Positions 34,601 through 43,038 of a stretch of DNA of 64,000 nt are shown one piece after another. Under the pieces are notes generated by a model. That model saw only the letters and a program-made list of their open reading frames with translations, made no database searches and was not told where the DNA came from. The translations under genes and the position numbers were made by a program. The stretch is from assembly GCA_032718565.1 (NCBI GenBank), contig JAVGVS010000190.1:349017-413016 (forward strand). The letters are read 5' to 3'. Within the stretch, counting starts at the first letter, position 1. Every line of letters begins with the position of its first letter. The stretch is from Distichodus sexfasciatus. Its lineage: Eukaryota > Chordata > Actinopteri > Characiformes > Distichodontidae.

Positions 34601-35920
34601 AGCTGTACTGCGTATTATTTAATGTACTGTTTGTTATTTGTCTGTTTACAAATATTCATATAATATAATGTAAAAAGACATTATCACGACTGTGGTAGTA
34701 CTTTTTCCTCCACGTTGCTGCTCCAATAATTGTACTTATTAGGGGTGTTGAAATTAATCACATAATTGCAATGCAGACGTGGCCAATTCTGCACTGATGT
34801 AGTGGCCGACCATAATCAATTATATCGAGGGTTTATAGCCGGCGGTCTGCTGCCCCCTAGTGGGCCATGGTGGTATTACAGGTGGTCCATGACATGCAGT
34901 CCAGTTTCACTACTGAAATCACTTTTTGAAATTGTATTTATTTTTCAAAAGCTTTCCAGATGATTTGGGCATCTTTATGAATAATTAATTTAATGCAAAT
35001 ATCTAAAAAGTAATAGAAAAAGTACTCTACTAAGCCAACACTTCTTATTCTGAGTGGTGGTCCCTGGGACCGAAGCAGTTGAAACCCCTGGATTACATAA
35101 TAATGATGTAACTCTCTTCTCTCGGTCAGGTTGTGGTGAGCTGGTGTGGGTGGGCGAGCCCGTGACCCACCGCAAGGCCGACAGCATCGCCGGTAAATAC
35201 GGCGTGTGGATGCAGGACCCCGAGCCGGCGGACCCCTACGGCCCCGGCATGGCGTGGCGCATCGACACGGTGGGCACCGAGGTGCGGCAACTTTTCGGCT
35301 ACGAGAACACGGAGCAGCTTTCCCGCGGCTTCCCCACCAAAGTGCTGCTGCTTCCCGAGGCGGTGGAGAGCACCGGCGCCGCCATGTACCGCGGCTCGCT
35401 TTACTACCAGCGCCGCCGCAGTCGCACCCTCATCCGCTACGACCTCGCGTCGGAGAGCGTGGCCGCGCGCCGCGACCTGCCCCACGCCGGCTTCCACGGC
35501 CAGTTTCCGTACTCGTGGGGCGGCTACACCGACATCGACCTGGCGGTGGACGAGCAGGGCCTCTGGGCCATCTACAGCACCAACAAGGCCAAAGGCGCCA
35601 TCGTGCTGTCCCAACTCGACCCCCACAGCCTGGAGGTGAAGCAGAGTTGGGAGACCAACATCCGGAAAACCACGGTGGCCAACGCCTTCGTCATCTGCGG
35701 TCGACTCTACACCGTGGCCAGCTACACCTCGCCCGACACCACCGTCAACTACAGCTTCGACACGGCCACCGGCCAGAGCAAAGCCGTCGCCTTGCCCTTC
35801 AAGAACCGGCACCGTTACAACAGCATGATCGACTACAACCCCGCGCTGAGGAAACTCCTGGCCTGGGATAACTATCATCTGGTGTCATATGATGTGCGGC
35901 TGGGAAAACAACAACAGTGA
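22217..35920 (+). CDS. myoc: Myocilin (olfactomedin-domain secreted glycoprotein), exon 1 damaged
   Basis: Myocilin is a secreted glycoprotein with an N-terminal coiled coil and a C-terminal olfactomedin (OLF) beta-propeller; human mutations cause glaucoma. Three exons match the family structure: a coiled-coil exon near 22217-22651, a 99-nt exon 30924-31022 (YQELKAEVAEVPA), and the OLF exon 35130-35920. Exon phases agree with the human gene (both introns phase 1), and the junction reads STG-CGELVWVGEP. OLF residues expected for calcium binding and the disulfide are present. In exon 1 the coiled-coil reading frame differs from that of the upstream part, and the expected donor reads GATGAG instead of GT. 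The gene identity is firm. Whether it makes a full-length protein from this sequence is doubtful. Confidence 0.85.
22938..23095 (+). repeat. SINE family A relic
   Basis: Head 'cacgatcaaaaggtcggcgg' and 'ttcaagtcccacaatcac', then a shortened body with 'gatgggctgtaaatgcaaag' and 'gtcacac'. Confidence 0.65.
23241..23475 (+). repeat. SINE family A, near full length
   Basis: Head 'ggtatgaacggtagggtgtt' and 'gatcagaaggtcgcaggctc', body 'cacggatgggttaaatgcag' and 'aggtcacatttgc', tail 'gtgtgttcacaacgacaaat'. Confidence 0.75.
23486..23560. repeat. Retroposon 3'-end-like fragment
   Basis: 'ctctttattgtcactgtata' followed by 'tatacaacgaaattaaatta' is a motif shared by 3' ends of several fish non-LTR elements. 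Recognised from memory; family not assigned. Confidence 0.4.
25890..26008 (-). repeat. SINE family B body and head
   Basis: Contains 'cttggggttaagggttcttg', 'ctcagggagtcagtgatg', 'gaatttgaacccacaac' and 'ggttaaccactagaccacca'. The tRNA-like A/B boxes are on the - strand at the right end. Confidence 0.7.
26331..26899 (+). mobile_element. MITE copy 1, 'ctccacggcaaaaccagt' TIRs
   Basis: Left end TGTGACTCTCCACGGCAAAA and right end TTTTGCCATGGAGGGTCACA are near-perfect inverted repeats 569 bp apart. A second copy of the whole element in the same orientation lies at 45904-46548; both share, for example, 'tgatatctcagtcatat' and 'gaatgttaaaagtttct'. It has no transposase. Confidence 0.8.
28140..28375 (+). 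repeat. Old interspersed element (copy without the hAT insertion)
   Basis: Shares 'tcccaaaatatgtaaa', 'tttttaatatttt', 'tagacctgtttattca' and 'ggagatctatttagcttatt' with the interrupted copy at 31060-32520. Here these blocks are contiguous, so it is an empty site. Confidence 0.6.
30447..30625 (-). repeat. SINE family A (minus orientation)
   Basis: Reads tail to head on the + strand: 'tgtcactgtgaacacagcac', 'catttgacccatccctgaag', 'gcagtgcttggggatgg', 'actcatgagtacctcagt', 'aaccgttatgctaccaact'. Ends 298 nt before myoc exon 2. Confidence 0.75.
30924..31022 (+). CDS. myoc: myoc exon 2
   Basis: Acceptor 'cctcttgcag', donor 'gtaaag', 99 nt, phase 1 on both sides. It encodes PTWHYSSPAYQELKAEVAEV then PAPTPADTEEST. 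The YQELK.E..EVPA core aligns with the equivalent human exon, which is longer (126 nt). Confidence 0.88.
31060..32520 (+). repeat. Old interspersed element split by a hAT MITE
   Basis: Left part 31060-31494 and right part 32322-32520 flank the insertion 31495-32313. The left part has ATCGATAT-rich motifs and 'gttacacccctaacc' near 31340; the right part ends 'atcattacacccctaaa'. Homologous pieces lie at 28140-28375 and 36140-36990. Confidence 0.6.
31495..32313. mobile_element. hAT-type MITE with 8-bp target-site duplication
   Basis: The element begins TAAGGCTGCAAC and ends GTTGCAGCCCTA, 12-bp terminal inverted repeats with one mismatch. It is flanked by perfect 8-bp copies of AAAAATAG at 31487-31494 and 32314-32321, the hallmark of hAT insertion. 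The 819-bp interior has no transposase. Confidence 0.85.
33131..33430 (+). repeat. Interspersed repeat C, copy 1
   Basis: Shares 'gaaattaatcacataat', 'ctgccccctagtgg', 'gcaggtggtccgtgaca' and 'gagtggtggtcc...gaagcagttgaaa' with the copy at 34741-35105. Confidence 0.7.
34032..34282. repeat. Fish repeat with inverted 'gttgtggggac' ends
   Basis: Left 'cgttgtggggacatttcat' and right 'aaaaggtccccacaac' are inverted. The interior has 'gctaatcctaaccttaatct', 'cagtaaccaaaaacaca' and 'catgtccccacaaag', a pattern common in fish introns. Confidence 0.55.
34741..35105 (+). repeat. Interspersed repeat C, copy 2, abutting myoc exon 3
   Basis: Same blocks as copy 1 in the same order. The final block 'ggtccctgggaccgaagcag' and 'ttgaaacccctggattaca' ends about 25 nt before the exon 3 acceptor. 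Confidence 0.7.
35130..35920 (+). CDS. myoc: myoc exon 3: complete olfactomedin domain, stop TGA
   Basis: Acceptor 'ctctcggtcag', then 2 nt completing a glycine codon and 262 uninterrupted codons to TGA at 35918-35920. The domain begins CGELVWVGEP and includes GKYGVWMQDPEP, WRIDTVGTEVRQLFGY, GQFPYSWGGYTDIDLAVDE, ETNIRKTTVANAFVICGRLY and SMIDYNP. Residues corresponding to the human Ca2+ site (Asp in TDIDLAVDE, Asn-Ala in VANAF, Ile-Asp in SMIDYNP) and the disulfide pair (Cys in GCGEL and in VICG) are all present. Codons are strikingly GC-ending compared with the rest of the window. The exon appears fully intact. Confidence 0.97.
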
Positions 35921-35957
35921 GAGGTGGCGAACGACATGCCTTAACGAACTGCCAGCA

Positions 35958-35963
35958 AATAAA
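35958..35963 (+). terminator. myoc: Candidate myoc polyadenylation signal AATAAA
   Basis: AATAAA 37 nt after the stop would give a very short 3'UTR. A downstream alternative cannot be excluded. Confidence 0.5.
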
Positions 35964-36139
35964 ATCAGCTTAATGTTATTCATAAATACTAGGAGGTGTA
36001 AATGACCGAGGGCTTAATCTCATAAGAAAAGAAAAATGTCAAAAAACCGCTCATTATTCAAATACTCAAAACAAAAGCCATTATTGTAAAACCCTACAAT
36101 CAAAAATAGCATTAATTTCTAGAGGTAAAAATCACAAGT

Positions 36140-36990
36140 TTCATTACAATACGATATATCAATTCGATGGACGATACTTCCACGTCTGCTGCTATCACGT
36201 ATCAATGATATATGATATGATTTCACTTCATTCTGATTTACGAGCCAGCAATCGATGAGATGCTGATACTCCAAATAAAATCACAAAAAGCAGCTAAAAC
36301 ATAATATTGAATATTTTTATTCCAGACATTTCAATGAAAACCAGGGCCTGTTTAACATATGCGGATATTTTTTATAAAATGCACATTTTTAAAAATTAAT
36401 TTGGACCTTAGGAACGTTTTAGTCTAAAACCCCTAAAAATGCATACTTTAAAAAAATTAATTTGGACCTTAGGAACATTTTAGTCTAAAACCCCTAAAAA
36501 TGCATACTTTAAAAAATTAATTTGGACCTTAGGAACATTTTAGTCTTAAACCCCTAAAATAGACCTAACGACGTCCATGGATGACGTGTTCAGTCCTATT
36601 ATGCCTGTGCCTTAAATACCTTCAACTCCTTACATACCACAAGTGACCATGGAGAAGGCTACTGTGTCGTTATCCACGCTAGGCATGTCGCCTGCTATTC
36701 ACTGACGGAAAAAAAACCATGACGTAACAAGCGTTCGAGTTTGGATTTATTTTGTGTTCTGGTGTACAGAGATTTTTTTTAACCGAATGTAAAAAAAATA
36801 TGCGTTTATAAAACCTCCTGCAGACGTGTAAACAGGCCCAAAATCTGCTCTTTAAATAAAAAACAGGCCTGTTCAATACAAAGTGACATTACAATATGTG
36901 TGACGTCTGATCAACGGTTTCATCATGGATGCTGTGGGCTCGTTGATCACTCAATCGATGCATTTATAGATCAATATACTGTTACACCCT
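36140..36990 (+). repeat. Old interspersed element, related to 31060-32520
   Basis: Contains 'gatatatcaattcgatgga', 'ccagacatttcaatgaaaa', 'acaatatgtgtgacgtctga' and the terminal 'atactgttacacccttaac', parallel to the copy in myoc intron 2. Confidence 0.55.
36376..36557 (+). repeat. Tandem repeat, about 60 bp x 3
   Basis: 'ttggaccttaggaac' recurs at 36401, 36462 and 36522 (periods 61 and 60), each time followed by 'ttttagtct' and 'aaacccctaaaa'. The second and third units are nearly identical. Confidence 0.9.
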
Positions 36991-37166
36991 TAACACGGTT
37001 TGAATTCATATGTAATTGCCGACGTAAAAAAAAACCCAAATCAAATCCATATGTAAAAACCAGGATGTTAACATAACTTCTAACTCATGAGATTAAGCTC
37101 TTGAACGCTGAAAATCACTGCAGTGCATAAATATAATCCTGATTTCCACGTAAACGTCTTTGGGCT

Positions 37167-37286
37167 GGTTTCTTGCTCATGGATTAAGCCTAGTTTTGGA
37201 CTAAGTTGCAGTGCCAATGGAGAGTTACCATTCAAACTCAACGTCAGTCTAGTACTAGGCTTAATCCTCGACTGGGAAATTGGCCC
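37167..37286. mobile_element. Fold-back (palindromic) MITE
   Basis: 'ggattaagcctagttttgg' and 'tagtactaggcttaatcct' are inverted copies around a centre near 37225, with ends 'ggtttcttgctcatgg' and 'cgactgggaaattgg'. A relic of the same family lies at 12283-12356. Confidence 0.65.
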
Positions 37287-37861
37287 TCTAGGTCTAACTT
37301 GCCTAATCTCAGTTTCCTTACATGCTGTCTGCTCAGATGAAGAGCTGGAGGAAGTCGTGGGTCTTTCACTTTCTTTAAACTATTATAAGCTACAGCCCTT
37401 AATTATTCAATTCCTTGTTATCCAAGATTATCCCTCCGTCTTTCCTGATGTTTCATGTGTTTCACCATATGGACTGTTGTATACTTTGCAGTGGCGCAGC
37501 CCACTTTGTGTTAATAGAGAAATTATTTTTCTACGTTTGCTTGTTTTGGCCTAATCTTGTGTTCTTATGTACAGCACTGAACAGGTCTGAGGTCTGAGGG
37601 AGAGCAAATTAACTGGTGACAATAGAAAACCACCAACGCATACAACACACATATATACACATTATATCTGCTTCCTTCAGTGCATCTTATGAAAATATCG
37701 TTCTCCCTCACTCTCACCTTATACCTTTATGAAAAGAACAGTATTTTAAGCTCAGTTCTGGGTTTACGGTTCTTGACTTCAAAAACAAAATTATGTACAA
37801 ACTTAAATTCTTCACGATTGAATAAAGATTATATTCATTAATCAACACTTTGCCTGTCTTT

Positions 37862-37972
37862 TTGGGATGATCCCTTGCTCATGAGTACCTCAGTGGCACG
37901 TTTACCGGTCCTGGGTTTCAAACCGGCGACATCCCGATTACGGGGCGAACACCCCACCGTGAACTGCCCCAA
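37862..37972 (-). repeat. SINE family A head (truncated)
   Basis: 'ttgctcatgagtacctcagt', 'gggtttcaaaccggcgac' (B-box complement) and 'cgaacaccccaccgtgaact' on the + strand; the body is missing. Confidence 0.65.
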
Positions 37973-38039
37973 AGTGAAATGACGGCAAGACTTTACTGAG
38001 AACAAACCACTACTGTCGAGCTCTGGTTTTTAACAGCAT

Positions 38040-38614
38040 TATTATTTTATTAGTTTCTGTAACCAAACCAAGAGAATGTAAATAAGACCTTACATATTTT
38101 AATACAGCGATTTAACCCCTGTACAAGTAAAACAAAACACAAAAAAGAAAGAAAAAGAAAGTAGAATCGTCTCCCTCTCCGCCCCATCCAATCCTGTTAG
38201 TTTCTCCATCAGGAGGGTCTCTCACACACACACACACACACTCACACACCTGTTTATCTACAGCCCCCCCATCAACCTGATGAGAGGAGTGGACTGGAGA
38301 GGGATAAAGGCCATTCCAATCGAGGCCTGTGGTCATCACAACAAAAACAAAAAAAAGTCCTTTTTGCTTTTGAAACTACAGTTCAAACTCTTTTCTGGCT
38401 TTTTTTTTTTAAACGCTATTCTGGATGCCGACTCGTGTGACCAATTTGTCTTAACGTTGCAGCTATATATATATATTAAAAAAAAAACCCCATAACTGCC
38501 GCTCGACCCGACCAAGACGACCCGCCCCCACCTCCTTCACTGCTTGTGATTGGATATCGGGAAGGTCGGGGGATGTCGGGAAGGTCCCCCACCACCCCCC
38601 ACGAGGGCGTCCAT

Positions 38615-38646
<32 letters not shown>

Positions 38647-39699
38647 CGGTCGGGCGAGCTGCGGCGAACAGAGCACGAGAGCGGTGACGGTTTGAGGGGG
38701 AAGAGATCGGAGATCGGTGAAGGAGCGCGAGTCAATCTCAGGGAGTAACTTAGTAACCAGTTAACAGGGAGGACAAAAAAGAAAAAGAAAAAAGAAACGT
38801 CCCATAGCAACGGAACGACGGTACCGGCTGTGGACGAAGCAGAGTTGCTCCATGTTGCTGCTAACATAATGGGGCTTTTATTTAAGCTTTGGCTAACGAC
38901 TGGAGGCGAGATCTCAAAAACATACGCGCTCCCACCGCAATAACCTTCACAAGCAAGCGGAAAAGGAAAAACTAAACCGAAACGAACAGGGCAGAAGGAG
39001 GGAGGAAGGAGACTGCAATCCATCATCAAAAACTATCAAGCAGCTCAAACTACACTTCTCAGAGAAAATCCAAAGTGTGAGGAAAAGCAGCGTCTATGAT
39101 TGAAGCTGTTTGTGGCTGTAGAAAGAGAGAGAGAGCGAGAGAGAGAGAGAGAGGGAGCCACAAACAGCAGGCTGACGGGTGAAAAAGTGCCGAACACAAT
39201 CAAAATTCCTGTTTTGCGGAGGAGAAAAATTAAAGATTTGTTGCATAAAAGTGAAAACACCGTACAGAGGACAGACCAAACGTTGAGTAAACACGGGGAA
39301 GTCCTCCTCCAAACATATGCAGGTCTACTTGTATGAGAGAAACAGAGAGAGAGAGAGAGAGAAAGAGAAAGACGGGGATGAGGTTGATATAAAAACCTCA
39401 GCAGCAAATACAACCTTTCCCCTCTTGCTTTAGATCTCCGAGATGTACAGTGACTGATTCTTTTCCTTTTCTTCAGTAAAAATAAAAAAGAGGGAAGGGG
39501 AAAAAGAAGTGTCCACAAGCGAATGAGAGAATCCCTCTAAAAAGAGGAGGAGGAGGAGGAGGAGATGTTGAAGAAGCCTGTGGTGAATGTGAATGAGGCC
39601 TGAATCGTAACCTCTTAAAAAGCTTGCGCTTTTATGGCCGCTCATCTCCGTCCCTTGAGTCTCCAGAACCCAGCAGCGGCTACTCGCTCTCCTCGAGCC
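38040..39699 (-). other. prrc2c: prrc2c 3'UTR
   Basis: Non-coding sequence downstream of the stop (39700-39702) to a candidate AATAAA on the - strand at 38046-38051. It contains (AGC)n at about 38615-38645, AG/GAGA tracts at 39121-39153 and 39340-39370, (GAG)n at 39547-39563 and a CA repeat at 38222-38240. Another AATAAA lies near 38877. The extent is inferred. Confidence 0.55.
38046..38051 (-). terminator. prrc2c: Candidate prrc2c polyadenylation signal
   Basis: TTTATT on the + strand is AATAAA on the gene strand, about 1.65 kb after the stop; an alternative lies near 38877. Confidence 0.4.
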
Positions 39700-39957
39700 T
39701 TACTTGCTCTCCTCCGGCTTGATGGCCTGGGGTTTAATGGGGCCAGTTCGGATGGGCTTAGCGGAGGCGAGCGGCGCGGGCTTGTCCGGTTCGTTGCGGT
39801 CTGGTGGAGCCCCCTGGTGGTTGGGGGCCACGGCGTCGATGGGTTTGCCCACCGTCTCCATGCGGCTGCTTTTGGGGGCCGAGGCTTTGAGCTGCTGCTG
39901 TTGCTGCTCCGAAAAGAACTTGTGAGTGGACTGCAGCACCTCTGCTCTCTGCTTCGC
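39700..39957 (-). CDS. prrc2c: prrc2c terminal coding exon, stop TAA
   Basis: Acceptor 'ctacttgcag', 85 codons plus stop at 39700-39702. AKQRAEVLQSTHKFFSEQ then QQQQQLKASAPK; the C-terminus RTGPIKPQAIKPEESK is the conserved PRRC2C end. Confidence 0.95.
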   Translation of the reverse strand, partial: AKQRAEVLQSTHKFFSEQQQQQLKASAPKSSRMETVGKPIDAVAPNHQGAPPDRNEPDKPAPLASAKPIRTGPIKPQAIKPEESK

Positions 39958-42900
39958 CTGCAAGTAGGAAGTGGTGAAAGAGAGAGAGTGTAAAATGGAG
40001 CTTAAACATCTCCTGCTTCCAGCCATCAACACACTCATACAGATTAAAGTCCACCTAGAGCTGAGCAACACGTCAAAAAAGATCAAAGGTGCTCTATATT
40101 TTTGGATCTTATATTTTTCACAGTATTTCCAGCATATACTAGGGATGCACGATAATATCATTAAAATCAGCTGATTTATTTTTTTTTAAAGTATTCAGCA
40201 TCAGACTGATGTTTAGATTCCCCCGATATTTCCAGCTGATACTAAAATATGCATTTATTGTATGTGGGGAAACGCAGCGCTCATGCCAGGCATCGCTAAA
40301 GTTGAGGTAGGATTTTATATGGCCTGCGCCTTCTGTATTAAAATGTGTGGCGTTATTTTGTTCCAAAATTCCGAGCAGGGAGTGGAACGTTCACCAGCAG
40401 AATCTCGTCATTACGTGCTCAACTCCGCCTGCACGAGAGAATTTTTATATAAGAAACTCATCATATTTTTCTATGTGGTAGTATGCATCTCAGGAAATAA
40501 CCAGGGTTGTAGCTTAACGGCTCTCTACACACTAGGTAGTGCACATTGAGCACATTGAGCACATGGCCAGCACATTGAACGGCTCTCTACACACTAGGTA
40601 GTTCGCTCTGGATAAGAGCGTCTGCTAAATACTGTAAATGTAAATGTACATGGAGTGTAACGCACACCCTTTTTGACTTGGTACACTATATAGGGCGGGA
40701 GTTTCTTAAAATGCTGTGCACTACACTGGAAATGCTGTGCCCTCACTCGACTCGACACTGTATTAGAAGTGTCAGAGCTATGGCGTAATTTTTGTGCCAA
40801 ATTCTGAGCCTGCAGTGGAACTCTGATGAGCAAAACATCTTGTCTTTACACACTCAACTCATTTATCAGCAGACACAAGCATGAAAAAAATCAGATATCG
40901 GCAATAACTCTTTTCCTCATCCCTAGTTATTACCTCAAAATAATCTCAAATAAGAAAAATATTGGTGAATGGTGATATTAAATATTAATGCTGATATTAT
41001 ATTAATATTTTCATGAAAACTGTGTGGCTTTTAAGAAGAGTTCATTACAGTTAGTCCCTTACAATCGGCATTCTAGATCAAACCCCAGTGTAGTTCATCA
41101 CACTGTGACAAGCCCCGCACTCTTAGTAAAATAAAAGGCGATGTGGTCAACGTAAGAGCGAAAGGTCCACACAACAACTTCTTGTTTTAACCAGTGTTAA
41201 AGTGTTGTGTACATATCATTCCCCCGAACAGATCAAGCGCCCCCTAAGGCCCGGGGGGAAACTAAAAGTTCTGGTGCAGCTAGACACTCTTAGGTCCGTG
41301 ATAAAAGTAACGCCCAGGACGCTTACACGCACACATAATGGCTGCCACGCGTTCCCAGCGCTCGTTTGGCGCGACACGTGCGCGAGGTGCAGTACCAGCA
41401 AAAATTGGGGTGACAGTGTGTTGAGGTTTTGGTATGTGACGTCAGCATCGTTGTTTAATATCAAGATGGCTGCACGGTTTCGCCGTCTTTTTGCACCTTT
41501 GTAACATCCGAATACAAATGATTTTTATCAACATCTTTTGTGCGTCAATTCGCTGCAAAACCGGCCGATGTTCTCACGCTGCTGCTTTCTACTTCTTCCT
41601 CATCTTCTGTCACTTTACGGCAGACTGGACGCTTTTATGCTGTACACCGCCACCTGCTGGAATCCTCAAGATTAACAAAAAGCGTGCGTGCAAGTAGTCA
41701 GTACAACGCTTACGTGGCAGCAGTGTCCGCGTTGCGTAGCGTTAAGTGTACCGCGGCCCTTAAAATGCACTGCACTTTCTACAGAACTCCTCAAGAAACT
41801 TAACAGCTCCTCCCTCATCGCACTGAAGGAAACGGGGGTAACGACTGCATTTGCCGAAGCCACGACGTCCTCACCTTGAGGTCCTGTTCGGCCTTGAGTG
41901 CCGCCTGCGTGCCGCGCGGCGCCAGAGGGGGTGCCGAGGGGCCGCGGGGCGGGTGCTGGGGGCGGGGGTGAGGCATCAGGCCGCCGCTCAAGTTGGGAGA
42001 CATGGGGGGGCCCATGGGAGTTCGCTGCACTCCACCGGGAAAGGAGTTGGGAGCGTGAGGGGGGCGCACCAGCGGGGACACCATGTTGGGCTGAGACAAC
42101 ATCTGAGTGGGGGAGAAGAGACGGGAGCGGTCAGAAATACAGAACATCTTACACATAATAATCAAGTGAATTAAAGTGATTATCACACCACAACGAAAAG
42201 TGCATTTGACCCATCCATGAAGGGCCACTGTTTTGGCAGCGAACAGGAAGCAGTGCTTGGGGATGGTACCCTGCTCATGAGTACCTCAGCGGTACCTTTA
42301 CAGGTCCAGGATTGGAACTGGAGACCCTCCAAACACTAATTACATTTCCAACTGCCTATTCCTGATGTGTGAGGCTACGGACAGCAGCTGAAAATGATGC
42401 GAGTCTTGGTCTCTTACCTGTGGGTTGAACTGTCCAGGGAAGTGCTGTGGAATGCGCATGCCCTGCGATCCTGACGGGAACTGTTTGGGATACAGCATGC
42501 TGTTCATCTTGCTGGACTGGCTGCTGGGGCTGGTGGAGCTCGCCCTGTGCACAGGAAGCAGATTAGTCATGTTTTATTAAAATTTAAGGCTCAATGGAGG
42601 TTTTATACATATGTATTTAGCAGTACATGAGAAATAAATGTTTCTGTTTATATTAAGCAACTGGCAAAAACTGGCAGAAACAAAAAAAACCCTCTTTTAC
42701 TTTTCTGAAGGAAAGATTAGTGACAGTGTCATTAATATCATAACCACGGTCTGAAATACGGGGGAGCTAAGAGGAGCTCATTGTGTGTGAAAATGAAATT
42801 TGTCATTGCGAACACAGCACAGCACCACAGCGAAATGTAACCTCTGCATTTGACCCATCCGTGAAGGAGCAGTGGGCAGCTAACATGGCGAGCACCCGGG

Positions 42901-43005
42901 GAGCAGTGCTTGGGGACGGTACCTTGCTCACGAGCATTACCGGCCCTGGATTCAAACCAGCGACCTGATCACGGGACGAACACCCTACCGTTACACCACC
43001 AACTT

Positions 43006-43038
<33 letters not shown>

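Larger units (their letters stand above)
31023..35129. other. myoc: myoc intron 2
   Basis: About 4.1 kb filled mainly with repeats: the interrupted element 31060-32520, a repeat-C copy 33131-33430, the TGTGGGGAC repeat 34032-34282 and another repeat-C copy running to within about 25 nt of the exon 3 acceptor. No additional exon was recognised. Confidence 0.65.
35964..38040. other. Intergenic space between convergent myoc and prrc2c
   Basis: About 2 kb. It consists of an ATCGAT-rich old element (about 36140-36990) containing a 60-bp tandem repeat, a fold-back element (37167-37286) and a SINE (37862-37972). No gene is seen. Confidence 0.65.

Noticed and set aside
35126..35878. Antisense 250-codon ORF and a second + frame of 221 codons over the olfactomedin exon
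   Set aside because: Both are by-products of the GC-ending codons of the real frame; their translations are low-complexity Arg/His/Gly/Val with no family resemblance.
37123..37554. 143-codon + ORF
   Set aside because: It overlaps the palindromic fold-back repeat at 37167-37286, which supplies much of the open frame.
38615..38645. (AGC)n run as a polyglutamine/polyalanine coding tract
   Set aside because: It lies downstream of the prrc2c stop, in the 3'UTR, with no exon around it.
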